A DNA stretch of 64,000 nucleotides. Origin: Mixta calida. GTDB taxonomy: Bacteria; Pseudomonadota; Gammaproteobacteria; Enterobacterales; Enterobacteriaceae. The position numbers and the translations under genes are program-made. Within the stretch, counting starts at the first letter, position 1. Each line of letters opens with the position of its first letter. Below the pieces are notes generated by a model. It saw only the letters and a program-made list of their open reading frames with translations. It made no database searches and was not told the origin of the DNA. Shown in pieces: positions 29,823 through 39,988 of the stretch. Where the stretch lies: NCBI RefSeq assembly GCF_002953215.1, contig NZ_CP026378.1, forward strand, positions 2,338,540 to 2,402,539, written 5' to 3'.

Positions 29823-30584
29823 TTGCATTATCAACCGAAAAGCGACCTGCTTGATCACCGTATTATTCTTGTTACCGGCGCCAGCGACGGCATTGGCCGT
29901 GAAGCGGCGTTGACCTACGCCCGCTATGGCGCCCAGGTTATTTTGCTGGGCCGCAACGCAGAGAAGCTGCAGCGCGTCAGCGACGACATCAGCGCGCTGG
30001 GAAAAGCGGCCCCGCTGATCCGCCTGCTCGATCTGGCGGAAGTCACGCCTGAAAGCTGTCGTCAGTTTGCCGATGAGCTGGCGCAGCAGGTTCCGCGTCT
30101 TGACGGCGTGCTGCACAATGCCGGGCTGCTGGGCGAGATCGTTCCCCTTGCCGATCTCGCACCGGAGATATGGCAGCAGGTAATGCGCGTCAACGTCGAC
30201 GCCACCTTTTTCCTGACTCAGGCGCTGCTGCCGCTGCTGCTGAAATCGGAAGCGGGATCGCTGGTGTTCACCACCTCCAGCGTCGGTCGCATCGGGCGTT
30301 CCGGCTGGGGCGCCTACGCCGTATCGAAATTCGCCACCGAAGGCATGATGCAGGTGCTGGCGGAAGAGTATAAAAACCGTAATCTGCGGGTAAACTGCAT
30401 CAATCCAGGCGGAACGCGCACGAAAATGCGCGCCAGCGCCTTCCCGGAAGAAGATGCCGGCAAGCTGAAAACGCCCGCGGAAATTATGCCGATTTATCTC
30501 TATCTGATGGGTGACGACAGCCGCCGTAAAACCGGCGTCAGCTTCGATGCGCAACCGGGCCGCAAACCGGGGCCGGCGGAATAA
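29823..30584 (+). CDS. yciK: YciK, short-chain dehydrogenase/reductase
   Basis: A 253-residue Rossmann-fold oxidoreductase. The cofactor motif TGASDGIG, the NAG motif (LHNAGLLG) and the catalytic Ser and YxxxK (YAVSK) are intact. The start is a TTG at 29823, supported by GAGGA nine bases upstream and by MHYQPK, which begins E. coli YciK (252). The stop overlaps the btuR start by one base (TAATG), so the two form an operon. Substrate unknown. Confidence 0.94.
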   Translation: MHYQPKSDLLDHRIILVTGASDGIGREAALTYARYGAQVILLGRNAEKLQRVSDDISALGKAAPLIRLLDLAEVTPESCRQFADELAQQVPRLDGVLHNAGLLGEIVPLADLAPEIWQQVMRVNVDATFFLTQALLPLLLKSEAGSLVFTTSSVGRIGRSGWGAYAVSKFATEGMMQVLAEEYKNRNLRVNCINPGGTRTKMRASAFPEEDAGKLKTPAEIMPIYLYLMGDDSRRKTGVSFDAQPGRKPGPAE

Positions 30585-31174
30585 TGGCGCAGGATCGTCA
30601 CCAGCAGCGCCAGCAGCGCCTGAAAGAACAGGTGGATGCCCGCATCGCCGCCGCCAGCGAAACGCGCGGTATCCTGATGGTATTTACCGGCAACGGCAAA
30701 GGGAAAACCACCGCCGCCTTTGGCACGGCCGCACGCGCCGTCGGGCATCAGAAAAAAGTGGGCGTGATCCAGTTTATTAAGGGAGAGTGGCCGAACGGCG
30801 AACGCAACCTGCTGGAGCCGCACGGCGTCGAGTTCCAGGTAATGGCCACCGGCTTTACCTGGGAAACGCAGGACCGCGCAGCGGATACCCATGCCTGCCT
30901 TGCCGTCTGGCAGCATGCGCGGCGGATGCTGAACGATGAAACGCTCGATTTAGTCCTGCTGGATGAGCTGACCTATATGGTCAGCTTCGACTATCTGCCG
31001 CTGGATGAGGTTATTACCGCGCTGCGTCAGCGTCCGGCGCATCAGAGCGTGATCATTACCGGCCGCGGCTGCCATCGCGATATTCTGGCGCTGGCCGACA
31101 CCGTCAGCGAAATGCGTCCGGTCAAACACGCCTTTGACGCCGGTATTCAGGCGCAGCAGGGCATCGACTGGTAG
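30584..31174 (+). CDS. btuR: Corrinoid adenosyltransferase BtuR/CobA
   Basis: A 196-residue ATP:cob(I)alamin adenosyltransferase of the CobA type, the length of E. coli BtuR. The P-loop-like GNGKGKTTAAFG and the VLLDELTYMV motif are present. It makes adenosylcobalamin from imported corrinoids. The gene begins at the last base of yciK, so translation is coupled. A strong bidirectional terminator separates it from rluB. Confidence 0.95.
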   Translation: MAQDRHQQRQQRLKEQVDARIAAASETRGILMVFTGNGKGKTTAAFGTAARAVGHQKKVGVIQFIKGEWPNGERNLLEPHGVEFQVMATGFTWETQDRAADTHACLAVWQHARRMLNDETLDLVLLDELTYMVSFDYLPLDEVITALRQRPAHQSVIITGRGCHRDILALADTVSEMRPVKHAFDAGIQAQQGIDW

Positions 31175-31292
31175 CCGTGAAGCGCTTTCCCGCAGTCGCT
31201 TATCTGCCGGGCACGTCAACGTTAGCGTCGTCGGCAATCGAGCGGCGGCAAGGTAACGCGTCTTTCCGGTGATAACCGGCTGGCTGGAAAGT

Positions 31293-31323
31293 AAAAAGGC
31301 ATCCCGGAGGATGCCTTTTTTAT
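31293..31323. terminator. Bidirectional terminator, btuR/rluB
   Basis: AAAAAGGCATCC pairs perfectly with GGATGCCTTTTT around CGGA. It lies between convergent genes and has T runs on both strands. Confidence 0.9.
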
Positions 31324-32189
31324 TAACCGCGTTTTGCCGGCCGGCGATTATTGCCCAGCTGCGCATGGCGCTTCACGGCGCGACGGATCTGATTTGCTTT
31401 GGTGCGGCGGCGATCTTTTTCCACCGGCACCTTGCTGACGATTTCCGGCGGCAGCTCCACCAGCTCGCGCAGGTAGTTTACCGGCTGCAGATCCAACTCG
31501 GTCCAGCCGCCGCGCGGCAGGCCTTTCGGCAGCGTAATGTCGCCGTAGCGCACGCGGATCAGACGGCTGACCTGTACGCCTACCGCTTCCCACAGGCGAC
31601 GCACTTCACGGTTGCGCCCTTCTGTCAGGGTGACGCTGTACCACTGGTTCATGCCTTCGCCGCCGGTGAACTTAATGGTGCGGAACGAGGCCGGGCCATC
31701 TTCCAGCTGGACGCCCTGGCTTAGCTGACGAATTTTCGTATCGTCAACCTGGCCGAAAACGCGCACGGCATATTCACGTTCAACCTCACGGCTCGGATGC
31801 ATCAGGCGGTTCGCCAGCTCTCCGTCAGTGGTGAACAGCAGCAGACCGCAGGTATTGACGTCCAGACGGCCTACGGCGATCCAGCGCGCGCCACGTAAAC
31901 GCGGCAGGCGATCGAATACCGTCGGGCGGCCTTCCGGGTCGTTACGGGTGCACAGCTCCCCTTCCGGCTTGTAATAAGCCAGCACGCGGCAAACCTGTTG
32001 GGCGGATTCGCTGATGGAGACGACATGGCCGTCGATACGGATTTTCACCGTGGCGTTGGGTTCGATACGGTCGCCCAGGGTCGCCAGTTTGCCGTCGACG
32101 CTGATGCGTCCGGCAGAGATCATTGCTTCGATTTCACGACGAGAACCGTGACCGGCCCGCGCCAAAACTTTTTGTAACTTTTCGCTCAT
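31323..32189 (-). CDS. rluB: 23S rRNA pseudouridine(2605) synthase
   Basis: A 288-residue enzyme that modifies U2605 of 23S rRNA. The N-terminal S4 RNA-binding domain (about 1-60) precedes the synthase domain, with the catalytic Asp in [17 protein letters not shown]. The basic C-terminal tail ([20 protein letters not shown]) is typical of RluB. Length is close to that of E. coli RluB (291). A single-gene unit. Confidence 0.95.
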   Translation of the reverse strand: MSEKLQKVLARAGHGSRREIEAMISAGRISVDGKLATLGDRIEPNATVKIRIDGHVVSISESAQQVCRVLAYYKPEGELCTRNDPEGRPTVFDRLPRLRGARWIAVGRLDVNTCGLLLFTTDGELANRLMHPSREVEREYAVRVFGQVDDTKIRQLSQGVQLEDGPASFRTIKFTGGEGMNQWYSVTLTEGRNREVRRLWEAVGVQVSRLIRVRYGDITLPKGLPRGGWTELDLQPVNYLRELVELPPEIVSKVPVEKDRRRTKANQIRRAVKRHAQLGNNRRPAKRG

Positions 32190-32447
32190 TGAGCTGCCTC
32201 GCTGTCGCCTTCACAGGCGTCGTTTGTTGCTTCTGTCACGGCGTGGCGAGCCATGACCTGAAAGGAGGGATTGCCCTGAAACGTTGGTTTTCCAGCGTCC
32301 AGGGTCAATGTGGCCGCACAGTATACATGAAGTTTAGTGACTTGCCTGTGTTTCCTCTCTGAGGCTGTAGTTTTCCGCAGCGCTGCCGATAGGCGATTTG
32401 GCGATCGTCTATCATAAAAACGAGATCAACACGCGGCCGGTCGGTGA

Positions 32448-33068
32448 TTAGCGGAAGGGACGGCTGTCGCCCACGCCTTCGCGGATCACTTCCGGCGTAT
32501 CGCTGGTTAAATCCACGACCGTGGTCGGCTGTTGTCCCAGCGTGCCGCCGTCGATAATCAGATCCACCAGCTTGCCGATGCGATCCTGGATCTCCTCAGG
32601 ATCGGATTCGGTAAAGTCGTTGCCCGGCAGCATCAGCGACGTGGACATCATCGGCTCGTTAAGCGCCTCCAACAGCGCCAGCGCCACCGGATTAGACGGC
32701 ACGCGCAGACCAATGGTTTTACGCTTATCGTTCATCAGGCGGCGCGGCACCTCTTTGGTTCCTTTCAGAATAAAGGTGTAGCTGCCAGGCGTATTGTTTT
32801 TAATCAGGCGAAACGCGCTGTTATCAACGTGCGCGTAGGTCGACAGCTCAGAGAGATCGCGACAAACCAGCGTGAAGTTGTGGCTGCCGTCCAGCTGACG
32901 AATGCGACAGATACGCTCCATGGCGTTTTTATCCTCCAGCCGACAGCCCAGCGCATAGCCGGAATCGGTGGGATAGACAATCACGCCGCCTTTATTAAGG
33001 GTGTCAACCGCCTGGCTAATCAGACGCGGCTGCGGATTATCAGGATGAATATGGAAAATTTGATTCAT
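32448..33068 (-). CDS. yciO: YciO, YrdC/Sua5-like protein
   Basis: A 206-residue member of the Sua5/YciO/YrdC family, the length of E. coli YciO. The family signature GGVIVYPTDSGYALGC is near the N-terminus, and LPGNDFTESDPEEI is also conserved. Family members make threonylcarbamoyl-AMP or hydrolyse it; YciO does not replace TsaC efficiently and its role is unsettled. It follows rnm by ten bases in the same operon. Confidence 0.93.
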   Translation of the reverse strand: MNQIFHIHPDNPQPRLISQAVDTLNKGGVIVYPTDSGYALGCRLEDKNAMERICRIRQLDGSHNFTLVCRDLSELSTYAHVDNSAFRLIKNNTPGSYTFILKGTKEVPRRLMNDKRKTIGLRVPSNPVALALLEALNEPMMSTSLMLPGNDFTESDPEEIQDRIGKLVDLIIDGGTLGQQPTTVVDLTSDTPEVIREGVGDSRPFR

Positions 33069-33078
33069 AGCTAACCTC

Positions 33079-33966
33079 TTATCCCCTCTCCGCAGAAGGC
33101 ATCAACACAGGAAAACGACTCCATACGGCTTCGACGCCGCCCGGCAGCCACAGCTTTTTACCCAGCTCAATCCACGGACAGGGTTGGTGAAAATCAGAGC
33201 CCTGAGACGCCGCCAGATTATAGTCCTGTGCGTAGCGTCCCAGCTGGCTGCGTTCGTTTGGCGGCTGCTGGCACTGCGCCACCTCCATCGCATCGCCGCC
33301 GACGTCGGCGAAATGCGCAATCAGGCGCTTCAGCCATTTGGCGGACAACCCGTAACGCCCGGGATGCGCCAGCACGGCATAACCGCCGGAATGATGAATA
33401 GCATCAACGGCTTGTTTAATTGTACACCATTGTGGCGGCGCATAGCCGGTTTTGCCGCGCGCCAGATAGTGCTTAAAAACATTCGCCATATTGTCGGCCT
33501 TGCCCTGCGCGATCAGCCAGCGGGCGAAATGCCCGCGCGTAATCGCGCCGCCTTCCGCCAGCGCCAGCGCGCCTTCCAGCGCGCCGGGGATCTGCGCCTT
33601 CTCCAGACGCTCCGCCATCAGTCTGGCGCGCGCCAGACGACATTCCGTCTGTCCCGCCAGAAAATCGACGATAGCGGGATGCGCGGGATCGATGCCGAGA
33701 CCCACAATATGAATTTCGTGATTTTCCCACAGCGTTGAGGCTTCAACGCCGTTAATTAAATGCAGCGGAAGCTGCCGCGTCGCAATCGCTTCCCTGGCGG
33801 CCGCCAGGCCCGCCACGCTGTCATGGTCGGTGATGGCCAGCACGCCTACGCGCATCTCGACGGCGCGCTGCACCAGCTCCGCGGGCGTCAGCAAACCATC
33901 CGACGCGCGGGTGTGGCTGTGCAAATCATAAATGGGAAACGCGCTTATCGACGTGGTTGCGGTCAA
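33079..33966 (-). CDS. rnm: RNase AM (PHP-domain 5'-3' exonuclease)
   Basis: A 295-residue PHP-family phosphoesterase (formerly yciV or trpH; E. coli 293). Metal-binding His residues are in YDLHSHTRASDG, the ITDHDS motif and LAHPGRY. In E. coli it is a 5'-to-3' exonuclease that matures the 5' ends of 5S, 16S and 23S rRNA and also acts on 3',5'-bisphosphonucleotides. The start is a TTG at 33966 with AGGAG six bases upstream. It is divergent from the trp operon and forms an operon with yciO. Confidence 0.94.
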   Translation of the reverse strand: MTATTSISAFPIYDLHSHTRASDGLLTPAELVQRAVEMRVGVLAITDHDSVAGLAAAREAIATRQLPLHLINGVEASTLWENHEIHIVGLGIDPAHPAIVDFLAGQTECRLARARLMAERLEKAQIPGALEGALALAEGGAITRGHFARWLIAQGKADNMANVFKHYLARGKTGYAPPQWCTIKQAVDAIHHSGGYAVLAHPGRYGLSAKWLKRLIAHFADVGGDAMEVAQCQQPPNERSQLGRYAQDYNLAASQGSDFHQPCPWIELGKKLWLPGGVEAVWSRFPVLMPSAERG

Positions 33967-34031
33967 AATAACTCCTGAGAAACATAACGATTCGACGCAT
34001 CATAGCGGATTAACCGCTATATAAAAAAGTA

Positions 34032-34066
34032 TTGACATTCACCTCCTGAACCCGTTAACTAGTACA
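34032..34066 (+). promoter_or_regulatory. trp promoter and TrpR operator
   Basis: The -35 TTGACA (34032-34037) and -10 TTAACT (34055-34060) are 17 bases apart, the same hexamers and spacing as in E. coli. The operator GTTAACTAGTAC overlaps the -10 and matches the right half of the TrpR palindrome; the left half is weaker. Confidence 0.9.
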
Positions 34067-34087
34067 CAAGTTCACGCGAGGGTGTCC

Positions 34088-34162
34088 ATGATGATGTTTA
34101 ATCACGAATTGATGACTGGTTGGTGGCGCGCTTCCGTTCAAGGGCGACGACGTCACGCATAA
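34088..34162 (+). CDS. trpL: trp leader peptide
   Basis: A short attenuation peptide. It may begin at any of three consecutive ATG codons (34088, 34091, 34094), with AGGG a few bases upstream; the second or third has better spacing. The tandem Trp codons are at 34121-34126, followed by Arg-Ala-Ser. E. coli stops after that Ser, but here the frame continues with Val-Gln-Gly-Arg-Arg-Arg-His-Ala to the TAA at 34160, giving 24 residues. Ribosome stalling at the Trp codons sets the fold of the downstream attenuator. Confidence 0.88.
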   Translation: MMMFNHELMTGWWRASVQGRRRHA

Positions 34163-34184
34163 CGATCACCATGCTGATACCTGA

Positions 34185-34212
34185 GCCCGCCAACAACGCG
34201 GGCTTTTTTTTG
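34185..34212 (+). terminator. trp attenuator terminator (3:4 hairpin)
   Basis: GCCCGC (34185-34190) and GCGGGC (34198-34203) pair around CAACAAC and are followed by nine T's. GGGC at 34142-34145 can pair with the same GCCC to form the antiterminator, and TGGTG at the Trp codons can pair with CACCA near 34168, as in the classic mechanism. Confidence 0.92.
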
Positions 34213-34234
34213 AGCGAATTTCAGAGAACCGATT

Positions 34235-35797
34235 ATGTTGAATGCAAAACCACAATTAAAACTGATTACCGGATCGGCGCCCTACCGTGAAGATCCCGCC
34301 GCGGTTTTCCATCAGCTGTGCGGCGCCCGCCCGGCGACCTTACTGCTGGAGTCAGCGGATATCGACAGCAAGCGCAACCTGAAAAGCCTGTTGATCGTCG
34401 ACAGCGCGCTGCGCATCACCGCAATGGGCAACCAGGTCACCGTACAGGCGCTGTCGGAGAACGGCGCCCAGCTGCTGCCGCTGCTTGACGCCGCGCTGCC
34501 AGCAGAAGTGAAAAACCAGGCGCGTCCCGATGGCCGCCTGCTTGATTTCCCACAGGTTGATGATGAGCAGGATGAAGATTCCCGCCTGAAATCACTGTCG
34601 GTGTTTGACGCGCTGCGCATCATCGCCCAGCTGGTTAAGGCGCCGCAGGAGGAGCGCGAGGCGCTGCTGCTCGGCGGTCTGTTCGCCTACGACCTGGTGG
34701 CTGGCTTTGAGCCGCTGCCGCCGCTGCGTAACGAGCAGCGCTGCCCCGATTACTGTTTCTATCTGGCGGAAACGCTGTTGGTAATTGATCACCAGCGCCA
34801 GAGCGCGCGGCTGCAGGCCAGCCTGTTCGCGCCCTCCACCAGCGAATTCCAGCGCCTGCAGCGTCGCATTCACCAGTTGCATGAACAGATGCTGCAGCCC
34901 GCACAGCCGCTGCCGGTGCAACGCGTCGAGGAGATGGCGCTTAGCTGCAGCCAGAGCGATGAAGAGTACTGCGAAGTGGTGCGTTCCATGCAGGAGGCGA
35001 TCCGCATCGGCGAAATCTTTCAGGTCGTGCCGTCGCGCCGCTTCTCCCTGCCCTGTCCTTCACCGCTGGCGGCCTACGAAACGCTGAAAAACAACAATCC
35101 CAGCCCCTATATGTTTTTTATGCAGGACGGCGACTTCACGCTGTTCGGCGCCTCGCCGGAAAGCTCGCTGAAATATGACGCCGCCTCGCGCCAGATAGAA
35201 ATTTACCCGATTGCCGGTTCGCGCCCGCGCGGCCGCCACGTCGACGGCTCGCTGGACCGCGATCTCGACAGCCGCATCGAACTGGAGATGCGCACCGATC
35301 ATAAAGAACTGGCGGAACATCTGATGCTGGTCGACCTGGCGCGCAACGATCTGGCGCGCATCTGCGAACCGGGCAGCCGCTATGTCGCCGACCTGACCAA
35401 AGTGGATCGCTACACCTTTATTATGCATCTGGTGTCGCGCGTCGTCGGCACGCTGCGCAACGATCTGGATGTGCTGCACGCCTATCGCGCCTGCATGAAC
35501 ATGGGCACCCTGAGCGGCGCGCCGAAAGTGCGCGCGATGCAGCTTATTGCCGGCGCGGAAGGTACGCGCCGCGGCGCTTACGGCGGGGCCGTCGGCTACT
35601 TTACCGCCAGCGGCGATCTCGACACCTGCATCATCATCCGTTCCGCCTGGGTAGAAGATGGCATCGCCACCGTACAGGCTGGCGCTGGCGTGGTGCTCGA
35701 TTCGCAGCCACAGGCTGAAGCGGATGAAAGCCGCAATAAGGCGCGCGCGGTGCTGCGCGCCATCGCTACCGCACATCACTGCAAGGAGACGTTCTGA
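34235..35797 (+). CDS. trpE: Anthranilate synthase component I
   Basis: A 520-residue chorismate-using subunit, the length of E. coli TrpE. The N-terminal Trp feedback site carries LLLES at Ser39-Ser40 equivalents, and the catalytic domain has [26 protein letters not shown] and the metal-binding [14 protein letters not shown] region. It forms anthranilate together with TrpG. The stop shares one base with the trpG start (TGATG), so translation is coupled. Confidence 0.97.
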   Translation: MLNAKPQLKLITGSAPYREDPAAVFHQLCGARPATLLLESADIDSKRNLKSLLIVDSALRITAMGNQVTVQALSENGAQLLPLLDAALPAEVKNQARPDGRLLDFPQVDDEQDEDSRLKSLSVFDALRIIAQLVKAPQEEREALLLGGLFAYDLVAGFEPLPPLRNEQRCPDYCFYLAETLLVIDHQRQSARLQASLFAPSTSEFQRLQRRIHQLHEQMLQPAQPLPVQRVEEMALSCSQSDEEYCEVVRSMQEAIRIGEIFQVVPSRRFSLPCPSPLAAYETLKNNNPSPYMFFMQDGDFTLFGASPESSLKYDAASRQIEIYPIAGSRPRGRHVDGSLDRDLDSRIELEMRTDHKELAEHLMLVDLARNDLARICEPGSRYVADLTKVDRYTFIMHLVSRVVGTLRNDLDVLHAYRACMNMGTLSGAPKVRAMQLIAGAEGTRRGAYGGAVGYFTASGDLDTCIIIRSAWVEDGIATVQAGAGVVLDSQPQAEADESRNKARAVLRAIATAHHCKETF

Positions 35798-36375
35798 TGG
35801 CCGATATCCTGCTGCTCGATAATATCGATTCCTTTACCTATAACCTGGTCGATCAGCTGCGTACCTTTGGTCATCGCGTGGTGATCTACCGCAACACCGT
35901 TGCGGCCGATACGCTGACTGAACGGCTGCAACAGATGGAAAATCCGGTGCTGATGCTGTCGCCCGGCCCCGGCGCCCCGGCCGATGCAGGCTGCATGCCT
36001 GAACTGCTGCGCCGCCTGCGCGGCCGCCTGCCGATTATCGGCATCTGCCTTGGACATCAGGCGATCATCGAGGCCTACGGCGGCCGCGTTAGCCAGGCGG
36101 GCGAAATCCTGCACGGCAAAGCGTCCGCCATTACTCATGACGAACAGCAGATGTTCGCCGGATTAAGCAATCCGCTGCCGGTGGCGCGCTACCACTCGCT
36201 GGTGGGCAGCGATACGCCCGATGAGCTGGTGGTGAACGCCACCTTTAACGGTATGGTCATGGCGGTGCGTCACGACGCCGACCGGGTGTGCGGCTTTCAG
36301 TTCCATCCCGAATCTATTCTGACCACGCAGGGCGCGCGCCTGCTGGAACAAACCCTGGCCTGGGCGCTGGCATAA
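35797..36375 (+). CDS. trpG: Anthranilate synthase component II (glutamine amidotransferase)
   Basis: A 192-residue class I amidotransferase that supplies ammonia to TrpE. The nucleophile Cys84 is in GICLGHQAI, and the His-Glu of the triad are in FQFHPESI. In E. coli this domain is fused to TrpD in one 531-residue protein. Here it ends with its own stop, 15 bases before the start of trpD, which has a separate site (GGAGGAG). Separate genes are known in Serratia, so this is a real family state, not a frameshift. Confidence 0.96.
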   Translation: MADILLLDNIDSFTYNLVDQLRTFGHRVVIYRNTVAADTLTERLQQMENPVLMLSPGPGAPADAGCMPELLRRLRGRLPIIGICLGHQAIIEAYGGRVSQAGEILHGKASAITHDEQQMFAGLSNPLPVARYHSLVGSDTPDELVVNATFNGMVMAVRHDADRVCGFQFHPESILTTQGARLLEQTLAWALA

Positions 36376-36390
36376 GCGGAGGAGAACGCG

Positions 36391-37389
36391 ATGCACCATA
36401 TTCTGGAGAAATTATATCAGGCGCAGACCCTGACGCAGGCGGAAAGCCACCAGCTGTTTACCGCGATTATCACCGGTCAGCTGGAGCCGACGCAGCTGGC
36501 GGCGGCGCTGGTGGCGATGAAAGTGCGCGGCGAGCGGCCGGAAGAGATCGCCGGCGCCGCCTCGGCGCTGCTGGCCGACGCGCGCCCTTTCCCGCGCCCC
36601 GGCTACGCCTTCGCCGATATTGTCGGCACCGGGGGCGACGGCAGCAACAGCATTAATATTTCTACCGCCAGCGCCTTTGTCGCCGCCACCTGCGGCCTGA
36701 AAGTGGCAAAGCACGGCAACCGCAGCGTTTCCAGCAAATCCGGCTCCTCCGATCTGCTGGCGGCTTTCGGCATCAGCCTTGATCTGCCGGCGGAACAGGC
36801 GCGTCAGGCGCTGGACGATCTGAACGTCTGCTTTCTGTTCGCGCCCCAGTATCACACCGGCTTCCGCCATGCGATGCCGGTTCGCCAGCAGCTGAAAACC
36901 CGTACGCTGTTTAACGTGCTGGGGCCGCTGATCAATCCGGCGCGGCCGCCGCTGGCAGTGATTGGCGTCTACAGCCCCGAACTGGTGCTGCCGATTGCCG
37001 AAACGCTGCGGGTGCTGGGCTATCAGCGAGCGGCGGTGGTGCACGGCGGCGGCATGGATGAGATCGCGGTCCACAGCGCGACCCAGGTGGCGGAGCTGCG
37101 CGACGGCGATATCACCTGTTATCAGCTGACGCCGGAAGATTTTGGCCTGCCGTATCACAGTAAGGAATCGCTGGCGGGCGGCACCCCGGAAGAAAACCGT
37201 GACATTCTGGCGCAATTGCTCCAGGGTAAAGGCGAACGCGCGCACCAGCATGCGGTGGCCGTCAATGTGGCTATGCTTTTGAAAATATTCGGCAATGAAG
37301 ATTTACGCGATAACGCCCAGCGGGCGCTGAGCGCCATCGCCAGCGGTCAGGCTTATGAACGCGTGGTCGCGTTAGCAGCAAGAGGCTAA
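36391..37389 (+). CDS. trpD: Anthranilate phosphoribosyltransferase
   Basis: A 332-residue enzyme that joins anthranilate and PRPP. The PRPP-binding [17 protein letters not shown] motif and the [17 protein letters not shown] segment are intact. It begins MHHILEKLY after GGAGGAG and is not fused to trpG. It lies three bases ahead of trpC. Length fits stand-alone TrpD. Confidence 0.96.
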   Translation: MHHILEKLYQAQTLTQAESHQLFTAIITGQLEPTQLAAALVAMKVRGERPEEIAGAASALLADARPFPRPGYAFADIVGTGGDGSNSINISTASAFVAATCGLKVAKHGNRSVSSKSGSSDLLAAFGISLDLPAEQARQALDDLNVCFLFAPQYHTGFRHAMPVRQQLKTRTLFNVLGPLINPARPPLAVIGVYSPELVLPIAETLRVLGYQRAAVVHGGGMDEIAVHSATQVAELRDGDITCYQLTPEDFGLPYHSKESLAGGTPEENRDILAQLLQGKGERAHQHAVAVNVAMLLKIFGNEDLRDNAQRALSAIASGQAYERVVALAARG

Positions 37390-37391
37390 AA

Positions 37392-38753
37392 ATGCAGGAA
37401 ACCGTACTGAATCATATCGTCAGGGATAAAGCGCTGTGGATCGAAAAACGCAAGCAGACGCAGCCGCTCTCCTCATTTCAACAGCAGCTGACGCCCTCTT
37501 CGCGCAGTTTCTATGATGCGCTACAGGGCGCGCGCACCGCTTTTATCCTGGAGTGCAAGAAAGCCTCGCCCTCCAAAGGGGTCATTCGCGAAGATTTTGA
37601 TCCGGTCGCCATCGCGGAGGTTTATAAAAATTACGCCTCGGCGGTGTCGGTACTGACCGACGAAAAATATTTTCAGGGCAGCTTTGATTTCCTGCCGCTG
37701 GTCAGCGCAGCGATTACCCAGCCGGTGTTGTGCAAAGATTTTATTATCGATCCGTGGCAGATCTATCTGGCGCGCTACTATCAGGCCGACGCCATTTTGC
37801 TGATGCTCTCAGTGCTGGATGATGAACAGTATCGCCAGCTGGCCGCCGTGGCGCATAGCCTGGAGATGGGCGTCCTGACCGAAATCAGCAACGAAGAGGA
37901 ACTGGAGCGCGCGCTGGCGCTGGGCGCGAAAGTGGTCGGCATCAATAACCGCGACCTGCGCGATCTCTCGGTCGATCTGAACCGCACCCGTCAGCTGGCG
38001 CCGCGTCTCGGCCACGGCGTGACGGTGATCAGCGAATCGGGCATCAACAGCTATGCACAGGTGCGCGAACTAAGTCACTTCGCCAACGGTTTCCTGATCG
38101 GCTCGGCGCTGATGGGCGAAGACGATCTGCATCTGGCAGTGCGCCGCGTGCTGCTCGGCGAGAACAAAGTGTGCGGCCTGACGAAACCGGAAGACGCGCA
38201 GGCAGCCTGGCAAGCAGGCGCGATCTACGGCGGACTGATTTTCGCCGAAGGTTCGCCGCGTCAGCTGACGCTTGCTGAAGCCCAGCCCATCGCTGCGGCG
38301 ACGCCGCTACGCTATGTCGGCGTTTTCCGCGACGCGTCCCTGAGTGACGTTGTCACTTATGCGGAGGCACTGTCGCTGTATGCGGTACAGCTGCATGGCC
38401 GTGAAGATCAGGATTACATCACTGCCCTGCGCGCCCGGCTGCCGCAGAATACGGCGATCTGGAAAGCGTTGAGCGTGGGAAGCGCCCTGCCGACGCGCGA
38501 CCTGCAGCACGTTACGCGCTATGTCTTTGACAACGGCGCAGGCGGTACCGGTCAGCCCTTCGACTGGTCACTGCTGACGGGCCAGACGCTGAACAATGTA
38601 CTGCTGGCGGGCGGACTGGGCGCCGACAACTGCGTCACCGCTGCTCAGGCGGGCTGCGCCGGGCTCGATTTTAATTCCGGCGTGGAAAGCGCGCCGGGCG
38701 TCAAGGATGCCAATAAGATCGCCGCCGTGTTTCAGACGCTGCGCGCCTACTGA
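37392..38753 (+). CDS. trpC: Bifunctional IGP synthase / PRA isomerase
   Basis: A 453-residue fusion. The N-terminal barrel (about 1-255) is indole-3-glycerol-phosphate synthase with [12 protein letters not shown] and VLCKDFI. The C-terminal barrel (about 256-453) is phosphoribosylanthranilate isomerase with [11 protein letters not shown] and LAGGLGADN. The fusion is the usual enterobacterial state (E. coli TrpCF, 452-453 residues). It performs two consecutive steps of tryptophan synthesis. Confidence 0.97.
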   Translation: MQETVLNHIVRDKALWIEKRKQTQPLSSFQQQLTPSSRSFYDALQGARTAFILECKKASPSKGVIREDFDPVAIAEVYKNYASAVSVLTDEKYFQGSFDFLPLVSAAITQPVLCKDFIIDPWQIYLARYYQADAILLMLSVLDDEQYRQLAAVAHSLEMGVLTEISNEEELERALALGAKVVGINNRDLRDLSVDLNRTRQLAPRLGHGVTVISESGINSYAQVRELSHFANGFLIGSALMGEDDLHLAVRRVLLGENKVCGLTKPEDAQAAWQAGAIYGGLIFAEGSPRQLTLAEAQPIAAATPLRYVGVFRDASLSDVVTYAEALSLYAVQLHGREDQDYITALRARLPQNTAIWKALSVGSALPTRDLQHVTRYVFDNGAGGTGQPFDWSLLTGQTLNNVLLAGGLGADNCVTAAQAGCAGLDFNSGVESAPGVKDANKIAAVFQTLRAY

Positions 38754-38797
38754 CAGACAACGCCTGCCTGCGGCGGGCGCTTAAAAGGAAAAAGCAC

Positions 38798-39988
38798 ATG
38801 ACATTACTGAACCCCTATTTCGGCGAATTTGGCGGCATGTATGTGCCGCAAATTCTGATGCCGGCGCTGCGCCAGCTGGAAGAAGCCTTCGTCAGCGCCC
38901 AGCGCGACGCGGAATTTCAGGCGCAGTTTCTCGACCTGCTGAAAAACTACGCCGGCCGTCCAACCGCATTGACCCTTTGCCGCAACCTGACCGAGGGCAC
39001 GAAAACGCGCCTTTACCTGAAACGCGAAGATCTGCTGCATGGCGGCGCACATAAAACCAACCAGGTGCTTGGCCAGGCGCTGCTGGCGAAACGGATGGGC
39101 AAGACGGAGATTATCGCCGAGACCGGCGCAGGACAGCATGGCGTCGCCTCCGCCCTCGCCAGCGCGCTGCTGGGGCTGAAATGCCGTATCTATATGGGCG
39201 CGAAAGATGTCGAGCGCCAGTCGCCTAACGTGTTCCGCATGCGCCTGATGGGCGCGGAAGTGATCCCGGTGCACAGCGGCTCCGCCACGCTGAAGGACGC
39301 CTGCAACGAGGCGCTGCGCGACTGGTCCGGCAGCTATGAAAACGCGCACTATATGCTTGGCACCGCCGCCGGTCCGCATCCTTACCCCACTATCGTGCGC
39401 GAGTTCCAGCGCATGATCGGCGAAGAGACCAAAGCGCAGGTTCTGGAAGCGGAAGGACGCCTGCCGGACGCGGTGATCGCCTGCGTCGGCGGCGGCTCCA
39501 ACGCCATCGGCATGTTCGCCGATTTTATCGATGAGAAAAATGTCGCGCTGATTGGCGTGGAGCCTGCGGGTCACGGTATTGAAACCGGCGAGCACGGCGC
39601 GCCGCTGAAGCATGGCCGCACGGGCATCTATTTCGGCATGAAGGCGCCGATGATGCAGACCGAAGACGGCCAGATCGAAGAATCCTACTCTATCTCCGCC
39701 GGGCTCGATTTCCCGTCGGTAGGCCCGCAACATGCCCATCTGAACAGCATCGGCCGCGCCGACTATGTTTCGATTACCGATAACGAAGCGCTCGACGCCT
39801 TTAAGCAGCTCTGCCGGGCGGAAGGCATTATTCCGGCGCTGGAATCTTCCCATGCGCTGGCGCACGCCATGAAGATGATTAAGCAGAACCCGGATAAAGA
39901 GCAGCTGCTGGTCGTGAACCTTTCCGGGCGCGGCGACAAAGATATTTTCACCGTTCACGATATTCTGAAAGCGCAGGGAGAGATTTAA
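38798..39988 (+). CDS. trpB: Tryptophan synthase beta subunit
   Basis: A 396-residue pyridoxal-phosphate enzyme that joins indole and serine. The Schiff-base lysine is Lys86 in HGGAHKTNQ, and the phosphate-binding GGGSNAIG loop is intact. The stop shares one base with the trpA start (TAATG), so the two subunits are made in balance. AAAAGG lies upstream of the start. Length is one residue short of E. coli TrpB. Confidence 0.97.
   Translation: MTLLNPYFGEFGGMYVPQILMPALRQLEEAFVSAQRDAEFQAQFLDLLKNYAGRPTALTLCRNLTEGTKTRLYLKREDLLHGGAHKTNQVLGQALLAKRMGKTEIIAETGAGQHGVASALASALLGLKCRIYMGAKDVERQSPNVFRMRLMGAEVIPVHSGSATLKDACNEALRDWSGSYENAHYMLGTAAGPHPYPTIVREFQRMIGEETKAQVLEAEGRLPDAVIACVGGGSNAIGMFADFIDEKNVALIGVEPAGHGIETGEHGAPLKHGRTGIYFGMKAPMMQTEDGQIEESYSISAGLDFPSVGPQHAHLNSIGRADYVSITDNEALDAFKQLCRAEGIIPALESSHALAHAMKMIKQNPDKEQLLVVNLSGRGDKDIFTVHDILKAQGEI

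Noticed and set aside
35797-37389. A frameshift splitting a TrpGD fusion
   Set aside because: Both proteins have complete ends and trpD has its own ribosome binding site; separate genes occur in related bacteria.
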